Notes under the pieces: generated by a model
The model's input: the letters and a program-made list of their open reading frames with translations, nothing else
Database searches by the model: none
What the model was told of the DNA's origin: nothing
Assembly (NCBI GenBank): GCA_949130495.1
Contig: OX422210.1
Span: 499,325,760 to 499,389,759, forward strand
DNA: 64,000 bases
Direction: 5' to 3'
Source of the DNA: Sambucus nigra
Taxonomy: Eukaryota > Streptophyta > Magnoliopsida > Dipsacales > Adoxaceae
Position numbers and translations under genes: made by a program
Shown: positions 38,701-53,097 of the stretch, piece by piece
Numbering within the stretch: the stretch's first letter is position 1
Layout of the letters: every line of letters starts with the position of its first letter

Positions 38701-41700
38701 TGATAGGATACTGATGAGTATCGGCCTCTAGTATATATTATTGTTTGTGGAGACAATACTTAATATAAGGAAACAAGGCCTACAACTGCCCCAGTTGTAT
38801 TTATGCATTATTAGTGCATCCATTGCATGTACATAGCTTATACCCCTTTTGTCACTTGGATTTTTTGATTTTTATTTCATATATAATAATTAAGTGCTGA
38901 TAGCTTTTTATTTGTTATATATATATATATATGCATCAATTGCCCTGTCCTGACTTAATGTTGCAGGTATGCAGATTTCTTGTCTCGTTTGAATGATGAT
39001 AGAAATATCCGGGCTTTGTTTGAACGAGCATTGAGTTCTCTCCCGCCAGAAGAATCCGTTGAGGTACTATATTTAATGTTATGTTTCATATCTTATGATA
39101 CAACATGCGTTACGATACATGATACTCCAATACATAGGATTTTCAGTACGTGATACATATCCCGATTTAACATATATGTCTCTCTGTTGCAATATATTGG
39201 AATCTGTAAGAGAGTAGTCTAATTTGGGGAAATATCGGATTTTAGCGCCTGTTTGACTTGAGCAACTTCGGTTGCGCCTACGTATCCGTTATGCTCGGAA
39301 TCAAAGTCAGCGTAGTTCGTGGGTTCGTACTATTCGCCGAAAAACTCATTGTGGTGATTTTTCGAAGAGGTGGGAGGTGTTGAAGTTCATCTCAAAACTC
39401 TTTTCTCAAACTCTCTAAAAACTCATAAGACAAGAAAATGACTCTTCTACTCCCAAGAAGCTCTCTCTCAAATGTATGGGGGTGAGGCATATTTATAGCT
39501 AAAACCAACTCAAATGGGTCACCACATGTCAAATAATCCGTGGTGACACATGTCCTATTTTAAGCGGCATGTGGCCCATAACATATGTCAAACTCTCAAT
39601 ACTAGAATATTGTCTAGTTAATGCGTAAATAATCCACAAATATGCGTGATATGTCCGACGCGCATAATAATACTCCAGTCGCATAAACACATGGACTTTT
39701 GTCAATATTAATCATCTCTAATCTCATTTAATAATTAAATGAGAGGCTTATCATTAAGCCCCTCCTACAGAATCAAAGAAAATTACTAAGATATGTTTTT
39801 TTTATCGACCTTAGCTAATTCCTTGTCAACATAGTTATCGTTATCGTTATCATTAGGTACCTTTTATCTTTTATTGGAGCATTATATCTACCACGGCCGT
39901 GACATGACATTCGCCTTGGCTCACACATTTATAGCGAGAAATGGGTTAGCTTAAGACCATGCTCATGCTCACGGCCTTTACTAAGATCTTGACTACTTAA
40001 TCATTCACCCCGAAAATTTGGAATATATAAAAATTCTCATTACTGAAAGTAAAGTAGTGTGTATATTTATAACTAAACATGCATTAAAATTTGATGTAAA
40101 GTCCTCGATCAATACATAATATCTCATAAGTCTACAAAAACTATCATGTCTGTGGTCACTACATAATAGATAAATTCTCCATACATATGTCCTCACTACA
40201 ACTCTCATGACATTATCATAAAAACATAATCTCCACAACCTACATCATAAATAGACAAGCTTCAATATGAAATATCTATAGAAATAACAAAGACTTTGGA
40301 CTCTAACATGCCTCTACGTCCTGTGACTCTAACATTCACTAACCTCAACCAACCACTTGAGTCTCCTCTGAACAACTCCGACCTCCCCTTGTCTCTCAGC
40401 CACCCCTTAATATTTATAGGGTGAGGGTACTTTAGGGTTTCCTTAGAATGATTGCATTCCCTAAAATGTCTCAAAAAATATTTGTGATTAGAAGATTATT
40501 GAGTTTCCAAACTTGTTCCCCAAGGATTAATCCTATTGGTCCACATCTCCGACTCTAGCTAACTCGACAAGGTTCAGCCAGTTTGACTCTCAGACAAACT
40601 TCCATTGCCTATCTAATAGAATCATATTCCAAGTGTGACATTAGATCGTGGCCTCCCACACACCTTAACCCTCTGAGCTCTCTCACGCCATCGTGTTCAC
40701 ACACTGCTGAAACTATCAACGGTATGATTGTGGGTATCACAATATTTGTAACTAGGGATCAAAAGTACAATCTGACCTTTTATATTCTAGGTTGTTATAC
40801 ATAGAATTTGTAGGAGGGGCTTGAAGGTAATCTATGAATTAGATAGAGCCTCAAGAGAAGGAAACAGCATAAAAGCAGTGAGGCAGTTTAGCGATGCAGC
40901 TCAACGAGAAAACTTATTGAGAAGAGCTCCCTTTTATCTTCCGTTCTTAGTCAAATTGTATCTTTTAAAGATACTGATTGTAATACTGTAATGATTGTAA
41001 TATTGAGTGTGAGGTCAAACGGTACTCGCGAGAGACCAGGCTTGACAGGACTTGGGAGAGCTCACATGCTCAATCGAATGAACTTGCCGTGGGAACTTCA
41101 GAGGGACTTGGTTTGAAGGATTGAGAAGTGAGGCAGCGTTAAGACTTGTCTTGACCATCTTAGATACACCTGGTAAAACACCGAGTGATCTTTCACCTTG
41201 GGGGCTTGTGTAGAGTAACCATAAGTTGCATCGTATACTTAGCTTTGAGCCAAACAATCCTCTACCAAATGTCACATCTACTTAGGTGGCGTCACTAGCC
41301 ACCTGCCCGCTGTCCAATCCGAACTTGAGTAAACTACTTTGGTATTGGGGCTATCAGACGGTTTGGTGAGCCACCTCTGTTGTGACAGCCCTCTGACGCA
41401 CAGTGTATAGGCCAAAGGCATGTCTTGATAGTTAATGATTATGACGTAGGGTGTGCTAATCCATCAGGCATTTAGTGCTTAAGACTTAAAGTGTGAAAGG
41501 GAGATCTTTCACATTAATGAGGACTGAGACATTTCGGGAAGGGTGTGGAGCTATTTATTGGCCTCAACCACTTCTGAGAAAAAGAGTTATATCTAGAGAT
41601 TTTATTGCTAGAGAGAGAAGAGACATTGAAGAGAAGTTATTGCAAACTAGAGAGAGTTTACTCACCCACTATTGTCATTTATTGTAAAGTTTTTAATAGC

Positions 41701-44700
41701 TAACCAGAGAGATATCAGAGGTCGTTGGTGTGTTGGTTGCCTGACAAGGTGTATCTAAGGTGCTTACTTCTCTCTCCCTTCGAATGAGTTGTTTCTGAGT
41801 TTCCTTTATTATCATTTGAGTTATACATGAGAAACTTGTGAGTTCAATCTGAGTGTTTGTTATATATCATGTTGTATGTTCATTTGTCTTTGTCAAAGAG
41901 TACTTGAGTTATCGTTCATTACCATACCTATAGGGGTTACGCCTTTATTGGTATTACTATACTCCCAGGCTTCAAGGGGACTACCCTCTTACAGAATTTG
42001 ATGCGATAAAGATGTTTGTAGTGGGTATTTATGCCGGTGTATCTATATATAGTTCAATATGAGTACACAAAGGAGCTACCGCCAGATGTGCTCTCTTTGA
42101 TATGCTATCTGAGTAGCAGAGTCTGGGAATCCAACCTTTGATTACTCTAAAAAATAGTAATAAAGAAGGTGAAGTGTCCTGTTCATCACTGTTACCGACT
42201 GCAAAATAGCTGCTATCATTGCAAGCCTTACCCTTCATTTTTTTCATGTCAAGTATTGTATTGTTTATTTTATAAAAATGGTTATAGGAAACTTCATAAG
42301 TTATGTGTGAAATGTCGTGGTATTTTATAAAAATGGTTATAGGAAACTTCACAAGTTAGGTGTGAAATGTCAAGGCTCATCTCATAATGTGTGCCTTATA
42401 AATTCATTCAAGTTTAAGTGTTGTACCGAAGTCTACGATTATTTAAGGGTTTTTCCGTTTTGGTCTCTTTACATCCTACACTGAGTGCTAACCCTCACAG
42501 ACTATAAAAAAGAATAGAGGTATGTTTGACTATTAGTTTTACTTTGATAACCTTTCTCATCATCTCTCTTATAATATCCTTTTAACATCCTCGTCATAGT
42601 AAGTTTCATTAATTTCTAATTGATGTTATCTTGAATGGATACGATCTATTTCTTCTTGTAGGTTTGGAAAAGATTCACCCAATTTGAGCAGACATATGGA
42701 GATCTTGCTAGCATGTTGAAGGTAGTGTCGATGCCATATTTTGGTGTAATTTGTCAAGGAATTTGCATTTCCTGTCTTACTCCTTTGCATTTTCAATTTC
42801 TTTTCAATCATGGACCCTAGAATAGACTTGGTTCAATGCTTTTACATGTTTCATTTCTATATAGTATATTTCCACACCTACATGGACAACTTGAAATATA
42901 TAATAAAAATATTCAGTATTCATCTTTGGGTTAAAAAAACACTAAAATCTAGGGATGGGGATTGAAATCTTATGCTATAGCAGCACACAACACTTTCTCC
43001 ATGTCATTGAGAAACTTATATAGGTTTTTATTGTTTATCAAACACAAGATTTATCTATAACTTATTGGATTAAAGAGTCCAACCCGCTTAAGCCTCGTAC
43101 TAAACACAAACATAAACAATTCTATATCAAAAAGACATCTTGCGAGTAGATGTTGGCTTTTAAGTAAGAAGCGGAATCAGTCAATCTGTATTCTGTTGTT
43201 GCTGTCAGGCGGTAAGGGGTATGTGTAATATTCTTCTAGTCCTCTTGGGAAGGCATTGAGTTATGCCAATGACAGTGTCGGAGATGATCTGTAGTTGCCA
43301 GGTTTCATGTCAATCCTTTTATAGATATTCTGGTTTTCACTTGGCAGTGTATGTCGTGTAGTTTATTCTTTTTGGCCAGACCTTGATTTGTTTTGGTGAC
43401 CTTAGGGGAGTTCCCTTTGAGTTTTGTTTTGTTTAAATAGTATATAATTGTATTTCGTCCCCTTGGCTGTCTTTTTAATATACTCTTTAGTTATCAAAAA
43501 AAAATAATTATACAATATTATTCTTTAATTATTGTATGTGCTGTAGATTAATTTTTGTACACAGCTCAGATCTAAGAATTAATAATAAAGTTACATTCAT
43601 TAAATCCACGATACCCAAGGGAGTTCCTCTCCAAATTCACTTAAGAAAGATAAGACAACAATGCTTGGAATAGCTTGTATTTCACTTGTCAACCAGAGGA
43701 TTCTTGAACAAATGTAAGAGCAAAACCACCCTCGGCTTCAACACTATGTATCACCTATACTTAAGTGATTTTATCAAAATGTTTTCGAATCCCAAAAGCA
43801 TCGGGAGTTGAGTTAGGCAGAACTCAAATGGAATCTCAAAATTTCATTTGAAAGTCAGTTTCATAGTTTGGATCTCTCGAGGTTTTGGCATGGACGTTGG
43901 AGAACAAAGTTTGTTGTGCACACTTAGCCAACCACCCCAAAGTGAGCAATGAGCACCATTTTTGAACCCACAACCCCCAAACGATATCTTTTACGGCTTT
44001 AAATGAGATGTGACGTTCTCTGCATAAGTATCCCGCCCATGATAGTTATCAGATCCATTAAATGTCCAACCCACCATTAATAGTACAACCCAAAGCCTAT
44101 AATTTCTAACTTGGTAAAACACCCAAAGATCAATGGTTAACATCATCGCATTAATCGGTTTATATACATATATGACCTATCGCATTTACTCCCTCCAGGA
44201 TCATCACTTCATCAAGCCATTGACTCCCAATACCCCAACTCTGCATCCACCAACAACCTCATAACCTGCATTAGTATCCTCTCAAACATTCTCTTTATTC
44301 CCTATAAACATTCACTAAACTTACCTTCTCACCGCCATTAACCAAACTTTCTTATACTAGTGATCATTACCCGGTGTTGGGATTGCCTTCCAGTCTTTTT
44401 TCCCTAAAAGGGTGTATGTTCTCCCACCCTCAGTATCAAAACTCTTGAGAAGCCTAACAGATAAACATTAGTTTTGTTGTCATTTACTACTTGTCAGTTA
44501 CTATTAAACAGTTATTACCATTGCTTTTGGTTACTTCGATTTTTCATATATGATATCTGGTCTGAATCAGGGACGTGGTCGTCATTTTATCATTCTTTAG
44601 TCATTTTTAGTATTTCTTCTATTTTTAGCATTCGTTGTATTTTCCCTTTTTGTTTAGTATTTAGAGGAAGGCTAATTGGCATTAAGGGCATAATTGTAAT

Positions 44701-47700
44701 TAGATTCTTAGCTTAGAGGCCAAGCAACCTCCCTATAAATTCCTCTTATGTAGACTCATTTGAGTAATTCTTCCATATTTTGAGATTTGATTAGAGAGAG
44801 TTTGAGAGAGAATTATCTTTTCTTCTTCCCATTGACGTCATTTACGTCAATTGGTATCAAAGCCTAGTCACTCCACCCATTGTTGTTGTTGTTGTAAAAA
44901 AATAAAAAACTCGTAAACAACGTCACGTGGGTCCAAGAGGAGATGAACACCTCCGCATCAAACCCTCTCGAGCAAATCTTGGAAGCCCTCCAACAAATGA
45001 AGGCTCAAATGGATGATATGAACGCTCGGATTCCACCACCAGCAACCTCCACAGATCGCCCAAACACCGCCCCGGTAACATCTCAAAACCCTAACCCTAG
45101 TTCTCCAAGATCAAACCATTTTACACCTCTTCCCCCAAAAAACCCTAACTCATCAAACCCTAACCCCATGTTCATCCAAACAAACATCACCATTGAAGAA
45201 ATCGCTGTACCACCACAAACCACCTGCAGGAACAAAAAAAAAAAATCAAGAAACACCCACGTAAAACCAAAACAGTCCCTATTACCTCCGCCAATCCTTA
45301 CCGAAGCCTCCAGCAGTCTGAATCAATCCACCATTGCGCTAGAATTGATACAATCCATTTCCAAACCCATCGCCCCTGACTTGAGAGCCCACCCCAACCT
45401 TTGTTCAACCTGAAACGACCCCAACACGATCCAAAACTAGATCGAAACACAGAAGTTGCCAAACCAACTACCGGAACAACACCTTGACCAAAACCGGCCT
45501 CAAACCCAGCCTGATTCATCCCGAGACCAACCCCAACAGACTGGCAATCAAGTTTCTGCCACTGGGTACTCTTTACGAAGCAGGACGGTCCAAATCCAGG
45601 GCCAAACGGCCCAGATCTAGCCACCGGCGGCCCTGACAGCTTATTCTGCCCTAGTCCGCTTCTACTGAGAGTCTAACGCACCTACCGATGGTCGTCCGAT
45701 ATCCCCGTGCCATGCTGACGCTCTTTCGGTAAATCCTACCCCTTTTTGTGTTCAAATGGTACCATCCATGATTGGCACCTATTCTCCTACCATCGCCGAG
45801 ATGATCCGTGACATTCGACATACAAAAAAATCAAATCCGCCTCAAATACAACCCAATTTAACAAACCCTATACCTCTTAGCCCCAATCTTGCACCCCAAA
45901 TTCTAGAATTTTCATCCTCCTACATTCCCAATAATTTTGCTCACCAAAATTCACCACCACCCCCTATACCTCCCCTTCTACCACCAAACATATCAACACA
46001 CCACCAATTGCCCTCTCCACACCTTCTCCCACCCCGAATTCTAGTCCCCTCCAACACCCCACCACCACATCCACCCAATTTTCCCACCCCACCCCCATAC
46101 GACTACTCTTTGCCCCCTATCTCCATTTACCCTCGCCACCACCTGCAAAAACACCTTGAACATCCCCACATACCCCTGCCCCATCCACTACCACACACCC
46201 TCACCCGCCCCATTCCATTTTACCCACGCTTCCGCCCCCACCTATTTTACATGCCTCTCCCCCACTCGGCCACCCATTCCATGTCCCGCATCATCCACCT
46301 CTGTGGGATACCCACCCGTTCCTTTCACTCCGCACCCGTTGATTCCCTTGAGCGAGTACGGGAGTGGATTACCTTTCCTCCCCATGCTGACCCTCCCTTA
46401 CCCTGTCCCCACTCTGTCCTGAGTTTGAGCCACCCCCTCTACCGAGTGGCGCACGGATGTTCCCCCTTTGATTCGCTGGACCCCAAGTTTACCCCCTATG
46501 TCCCCCTTTCTGAGCGCCATTGCTTTTTTGTGCGACCAGAAAGGGCATCAGATGAATCAGTGCCCCTACCGCCAGCCGTTGGTCCCCGCACCACCTCCTT
46601 CTCCACCACGAGAGACTTTTCCACCCCATACCGCTCCTCCTGTACCCCAGTTTCTATACCAGCTCCTGACCCTCCTGATCCACCGCCTCGGAGGCGTCCA
46701 CAACGAGCCTTACTTCCCGAGCCTTCGTCAGGCGATAATGATTTAGATGAGGACACCCTAGCTATTCAGAGTGGTGATGCCATCACACAGTTGACCCTGC
46801 AGTTACTTTCACGGAGTATGCAGGGTGATATCAGAGTGGATGTTCCCATGTTTGATGGCCACCTACAACTTGATGCCGTTGTTGATTGGCTTGTCGCCAT
46901 GGAGCGGATTTTTGAGTATAAACCGCTGAAGGGTCGTAGATGTGTTCTTCTCGCAGCAACCAAGTTTTAGGGCTACGCTAGTGTGTGGTAGAATGACTTG
47001 AAGTAGCGCTGTGCCGTTGAGGGACTTTCCCCCATCCAGTCCTGGACCGAGCTCCGTGCACAGTTTATGTCCGCTTTTGTTCCGGCCACTTATGAGCGTG
47101 ACTTATTTCTTCTAGTTCAGTCCCTTCGCCAGGACTACACTGAGTGATTTCAGCTTTTATGTACTTGCGCCCGCCTAGGCGAGAGTGAGGAGCAGCACAT
47201 TAGCCGTTATATTCACGGCCTTCAGGGCTACATCCAGCGCGATCTTGCTTTGCGTGAGGTCACCTCCTTTGCCAAGACGGTGGAGTATGCCACTAAGGTT
47301 GAGTCCTTCCACCAGACTGCCGCTCCACCGCGTAGTCGCTCCACGCCTACTCCTCCAACACCAGTGACTTCTGCACCTACTGGGAGTCCTTCCACCACTG
47401 CTCCTGCTGCCACGGTTCCTCCTCCTGCTCCCGCTCATCCGGTCACCTTCAAATGCTACAATTGCTGGGTGATGGATCATCGCGCCTCCGATTGTTCTCT
47501 CCCTCGCCGTCGTGCTCTCTTAGCTTCAGGGACCCTGAGTACCTTGAGGAGCATGGTTCAAAGTCAAGGCCGATACCGCGACGATACGGCCGAGTTGACT
47601 AGGTATCGGTGCCCACCGATCCGATTCCGAGTTACGAGTTGAGTTTTCAATTATTGATGTGAGTCGACCCTATATCGGTAATTTCTCGATAGTATCGGTG

Positions 47701-50700
47701 ATATAGTGGTATAATCGGCCCATATCGACGATATCGCGGTCGAATTGGCGATATCGCGATGGAATCGGCCCATATCGGCGATATCGCGATGGAATCAACC
47801 CATTTCAATTACTTTTTGTAAAAAATGATTGTAAAAAAAAATGTAGTGTTTTGTCAAAATCACTATTTGTATCCTCTTTGTAAAAAAATAACAATACTTA
47901 AAAAGAAACATTTCTATGTTCTTAAAAAAAATATAACATACTTAAAAAACACATTTGTATCCTCTTACTAAAAATAATACTAAGAATATAATAGTTGTAT
48001 CCTCTTTGTAAAAAAAAAATTATACTCTTACTAAAAAAGTAACATTTGTTTTTCTTTGTAAAAATATAATATTTGTATCCTCCGTGAAATAAAACATTGA
48101 TTTATTATGGAACATTGAATCTGGCAAGTTCGCAGCACGTCAATATAATCAATTGTACAATGTTATGCATATTAAAGGATAGTTTTAAACTTATCTGATT
48201 GGTCCACATTGCTAATCGTATTTTTTTAAAATTTTCTAGATTTTTTTCGGAATTTTTTGCGCCCTCTAAATAGTGTATCTTTGCGTATCGCCCGATACCG
48301 TGACCGATACCGCGTCCGAGTTGAAAATTGAGTGGCCGATACCGGGACTGATACCGAGACTTTGAACCATGTTGAGGAGGCACCGAAGATCCCAACCCAG
48401 CCAGCTCTCATCACGATCCTTGATGGTGACACCGACGACCTTTCCCTCTGAGTTCGAGGACGAATTCTTTTCAGGGGGGAGTGATGTGAATCAGGGACGT
48501 GTCCGTCATTTTATAATTCATTAGTCATTTTTAGTATTTCTTCTATTTTTAACATTCGTTGTATTTTCCGCAGTGTTCTAAAAGGCCCGCCTAGGCTCCG
48601 CCTAGGCTTGAGGCTTGGGAGAAACGCATCGCCCACGCCTTGTTACGCCTTATTCTTGGTAAAAGGCTTAAGGCACACTTTTTAAAAAAAAAACGAAGGA
48701 TTAGTTAACAAATATTGGTTATGGAGCATGAATATGAGAAAGATGGCTACCAAACATATGAATATATTTTCAAAATTCAAGGTATGTATTATTTTATTAT
48801 ATTACTAGCCTTAGAATAATTAAAATAATAAAAAAAGGAAAAACGCCTTTTTACGCCTAGGCTCCGCCTAGGCGCGCCTAGGCTCCTAAGGCTTGAGGCT
48901 TGACCTCTACGCCTCGACCACGCCTCGCGCCTTTTAGAACCTTGATTTTCCGTTTTTGTTTAGTATTTAGAGGAAGGAAGGTTAATTGACAATAAGGGCA
49001 TAATTGTAATTAGATTCTTAGCTTAGAGGCCAAGCAACCTCCTTCCGATAAATACCTCTTATGTAGATTCATTTGAGTCATTCTTCCATATTTTGGGATT
49101 TGATTAGAGAGAGTTTGAGGGAGAATTATCTTTTCTTCTTCCCATTGACGTCATTTACGTCAATATCATTGCCTGTATAATATTACTGTCATCTTTTTTC
49201 AGCTATATATCTCACCTGATAGCATGGCTTTACGCCTCGATGTATATTGAATTTTGAATAGATGCATATTGAATAGATGGTCAATCGGTTTGGCTAGTCT
49301 ACATTGGTGTTGGCATGCAAATCGCACTTGGAGATTGGGGACCACGCTTGAGGTTTTTGTTTCATCAAATTGCTCATGACAGGATCAACTTCAAACCTTG
49401 GATTTCAGATCCAAGTTTGTTTTTAATCTGATCCAACGATCTGAGTTGTTGGTTTCAATTTACTTATCACAAATGCGCAGAGGTTGTTGCCTCACTTTTA
49501 TCATCGGTGATCTTCAGATTCTTGCATTTATGGGTACGCTTGAGATCATTCAGGGATCATAATCAATGGATGCTCATCTCACTTCTCGAAAGCGCACCTC
49601 TCGGTTCTTGAGGGATATAATCCTAACCCACAAATCACTACTCTCCTATAGTTATATTCATAGCTATATTAACTAGGTAAAAAGCTACTAGACAAGATTC
49701 TACTAAAAATTAACAATATCGCTAAACCAAAAAAAAATGGACCATAACAAAAGAGATTGTAATTAGCAATATTATCCAAGGTTCTAAAAAACGCGGGGCG
49801 TGATCGAGGCGTGGAGGCCAAGCCTTAAGCCTTAGAAGCCTAGGCGGGCCTTAGGCGTGAAAAGGCGTGAAAAGGCGTTTAGGCCTTCTTAATATATTTT
49901 AATATTTTTTAACCCTAACAAGGCTATTAAAATACTAAAATTGTACATATCATAAAAACATGTGTGAATATATGCAAACTAAAATACTATTTGATTATTT
50001 TGGATGAGATAATGGTCCGGTTTGTAAAAAAATTCTTTAAAAGGCGATATCGTTTCACTAAAGCATTGTTGTTTTTAGAAAAAAGTGTGCCTTAAGGGTA
50101 TTACCAAGAATAAGGCGTACAAAGCGTAAGGGGGGGCGTTTCTCCCAAGCCTCAAGCGTAGGCCTGCTTAGGAGAAGCCTAGGCGGTTTTTTTAGAACAG
50201 TGATATTATCCAAACACCCTCCCGCTCTTGTAAAACCTAGCAAATCATCAAGATTTTCAAATTTTACATAATAGAAAACAATTTAATATAGACAACACAC
50301 TGCAATCTATTCCTCAGAAGCCCAAGCTTGAGGTGAAAAGATGCCGGAAATTGATTTGCAACAATACAGTCATCATTAATTCTAAAATCCACGTTAGTGA
50401 TGATTAATATAAAATGCTTCAACACAAGTTAGTCTAGCTCTCAAGTCTCATTCTCTTTAGCTAATACTTTATACTCTCTCTCTCTCTAAGTTTCTAACCA
50501 AGTCCTTGTAGCTTTGCCCGTGACTTACAGATGTTGGAGGATGGTTACAAAATACGACTAATGTTGTTTCATTTTAGGTTTCTTCATGAAAAGTTCAGGA
50601 CTCTTCGATAATCCAAGAAGAATTTGTAATTAAATTAAGGATAATATTAGACTTTTATCTCCCATCAATAATACAATATTAGTCTTGACTTGTAAACAAT

Positions 50701-53013
50701 TGTAAATTAGACTTTACTGCGGAAATGAAACCCCGTACACTCGCATCTTCTCTCTCTCAATTCTGCAACCACCAAATCCTTATCCCCTTTGGTGTTTTTA
50801 ATTGTGCGTGATGCGTTATTGTGCTTCGCGCTGGGGAAACGCAATGCTTCGCATTTTTCTTTGCACGACTCCTTAAAAAGCGTGTACTTTTGGCCCAAGT
50901 GTCCTGTTGCTCATTTTTCTTTGCGCGACTCCAAAAACACGATGTTGCACCTCACGCCCGGAGGTGCGAAAAAAAAACGTTCTTCTTTTGTTATTTAATA
51001 TATGTCGACAATTGCTATATATATACATACTTAGAAGATAGTGATACAATTTTGTTATAATTCTACTAAATTACATACTCTTCTTTTTTTTTTTTTTCCT
51101 TTCAAATTCACTGTTTTTTTAAAGGTTAACTTCTTCATTTTTCTAAAATTGCACTTAACTTTAAAAAATTACTATTTTAATATACTAACTGTTATTCTTT
51201 TTTCTTTTTAAAAAAAAAAAATGCACTTAACTTATACTATTTACTATTTTAACTTAAAAAGAATTATTTTAAAAGGTAACCAATATGCCATCTTATAAAA
51301 TAGCCAATATCTGAATGACACTAAAAAAATGATTTTGTCAATTAAATTTTGCATTGATTAATTTATTGTCATTTTATAAAATAACCAACATGTTAAAATT
51401 GATTTTATCAAATTATTTAAAGCAAAAAGTCATCTCGGGGGAACAAAAAAATGTTAAACTATGTGAGAAAGTCCTCAAAGATTTTTTTTTTTTTTTGCAG
51501 TTTTACTTTATACTTCTTTGTTACTTTATTTTTTGTGGTTTTATTAGTATTTTTTGAATATTATTTGGCTCTTTTTTTTTTGGTTTGGCTTACGCCTTGC
51601 CGGAGCCAAAACGCCTCGTCTCGCACCTATTTAAACATTGCTTTTGGGTGACGTGGCACGCAATCATGTGCTATTTTGCATAATTGATGCGCTAACTGAA
51701 TTTTTTATTAAAACAAACAAGTTCATTTAGAATGTTATTTGTTTTAATAAATTTCAGTTTAAAATGTTAATATATTATAATTTTTTGTTTTAAATTTTCT
51801 TTTTTAATATAAACTTCAATTTAAAATGTTTATGTGTTTTAATAAGTTTCAGTTTAAAATGTTAACATTTTATAATTATCAATTTAGAGTGTTACTTATT
51901 TACGAAATTTCAGCCTTAAATGTTATTTGTTTTTATAATTTCAGTTTAAAATGTTATTTGTTTTCTATGAATCACGGACACTTTCCCGGAAACCAACGTG
52001 TCGTGTCCTACAACGTGTCGGACACCTATGAAGCACGGACACTCTCCCGGAAGCCACGAGCCAACTTTGACTCAAGTGATGGTGATTGTGTTTTATTTAT
52101 GATTCTTAAGGTCAAAGTGTGTTTGAATTTTGTTTTGTATGGTCCATTTTCTTAATTTTATGCTAAGAATGCTCTAATAATGTATTATATGGTGAAAATC
52201 TGTTTTATTTCATTAATATATATTTATATATATGTTATATATTGTACGTATCATAGCGTGTCGTATCCTAGTTTTTGGATCAATCACGTGTCGCGTGTCA
52301 CGTGTCAAAACACATGTTACGTGTCCGTGCTTCATAGTTTGTTTTTATGAATTACAGTTAATATTTTATAATGATCAGTTTAAAATGTTACTTCTTTACA
52401 AGATTTCAGCTTAAAATATTATTTGTTTTGTAATTTTCAGTTTAAAATGTTACTTATTTCAGCTTAAAATGTTAATATTAAATAATTTTCAGTTTAAAAT
52501 GTTATTATTTTATTATTTTATAATTTTCAGTTTAAAATGTTAATTATTTTACATATTTCAGTTTAAAATGATATTTTATATGTTTTTTTATAAAAGAAAA
52601 TGAATTGCACGAATGGCTTGAGCGATGCGACCCCAAAGCTGCCGCGATTAAAAACATTGATCCCCTGCTATTCCTCACCTCTCTTGACTAATGTACTACC
52701 ACCTTACAACTCCTTCTCCCTTTTACCTTAGTCACAGATATCTCTCAAATATGCTCTTCACAGATGAATTTGCCTTTTCTCATCTCAGTCTCATGCAAAA
52801 TCGATTTTCTCTCAGCTACACATTACTGTGCTGAAGTATGTTGCACTTATATGTTGTATATACACAATATATTGCAATATATACATATATACGACACACA
52901 CATATATATACATATGATTGCAAATGACGTCTAATGGGAAAGATTGAGAATGGGGATTCACATCTTGATTTAGGTTGATGCAAATGGATCTATATATCCA
53001 TGGTGTTTTTGAA

Positions 53014-53046
<33 letters not shown>

Positions 53047-53048
53047 CA

Positions 53049-53097
<49 letters not shown>

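Larger units (their letters stand above)
44558..49162 (+). mobile_element. Gag-only LTR retrotransposon (TR-GAG type) with two nested hATs
   Basis: The LTRs are 44558-44849 (292 bp) and 48482-49162 (299 bp without its nested hAT and duplicated octamer). A perfect 5-bp target duplication ATATC lies at 44553-44557 and 49163-49167. A PBS ATTGGTATCAAAGC starts at 44850, and a purine tract TTTTCAGGGGGGAG precedes the 3' LTR. The interior encodes a degenerate gag and no protease, RT, RNase H or integrase. The gag stop is followed by only about 30 bp before the LTR, so pol was absent by design, not merely lost. The LTRs differ at roughly 6 percent by eye. A hAT-B copy sits in gag and a hAT-D copy in the 3' LTR. 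Confidence 0.93.
50790..52659. mobile_element. Candidate non-autonomous hAT, family E
   Basis: It begins TGGTGTTTTTAATTGTG and ends CGCGATTAAAAACATTG, imperfect inverted repeats. The flanking octamers ATCCCCTT (50782-50789) and ATCCCCTG (52660-52667) match at seven of eight bases. Subterminal DNA has CGC/GCG-rich text near both ends, and the core is an A/T-rich minisatellite. A family C hAT is nested at 51965-52337. A piece at 51585-51645 (GGCTTACGCCTTGCC to TTTAAACATTG) resembles a family end and may mark a further, older nested copy. Confidence 0.6.

Noticed and set aside
39758..40822. Transposon bounded by inverted AAGCCCCTCCTACA
   Set aside because: The 14-bp match is real, but no target duplication or family was recognised, so the borders are not supported.
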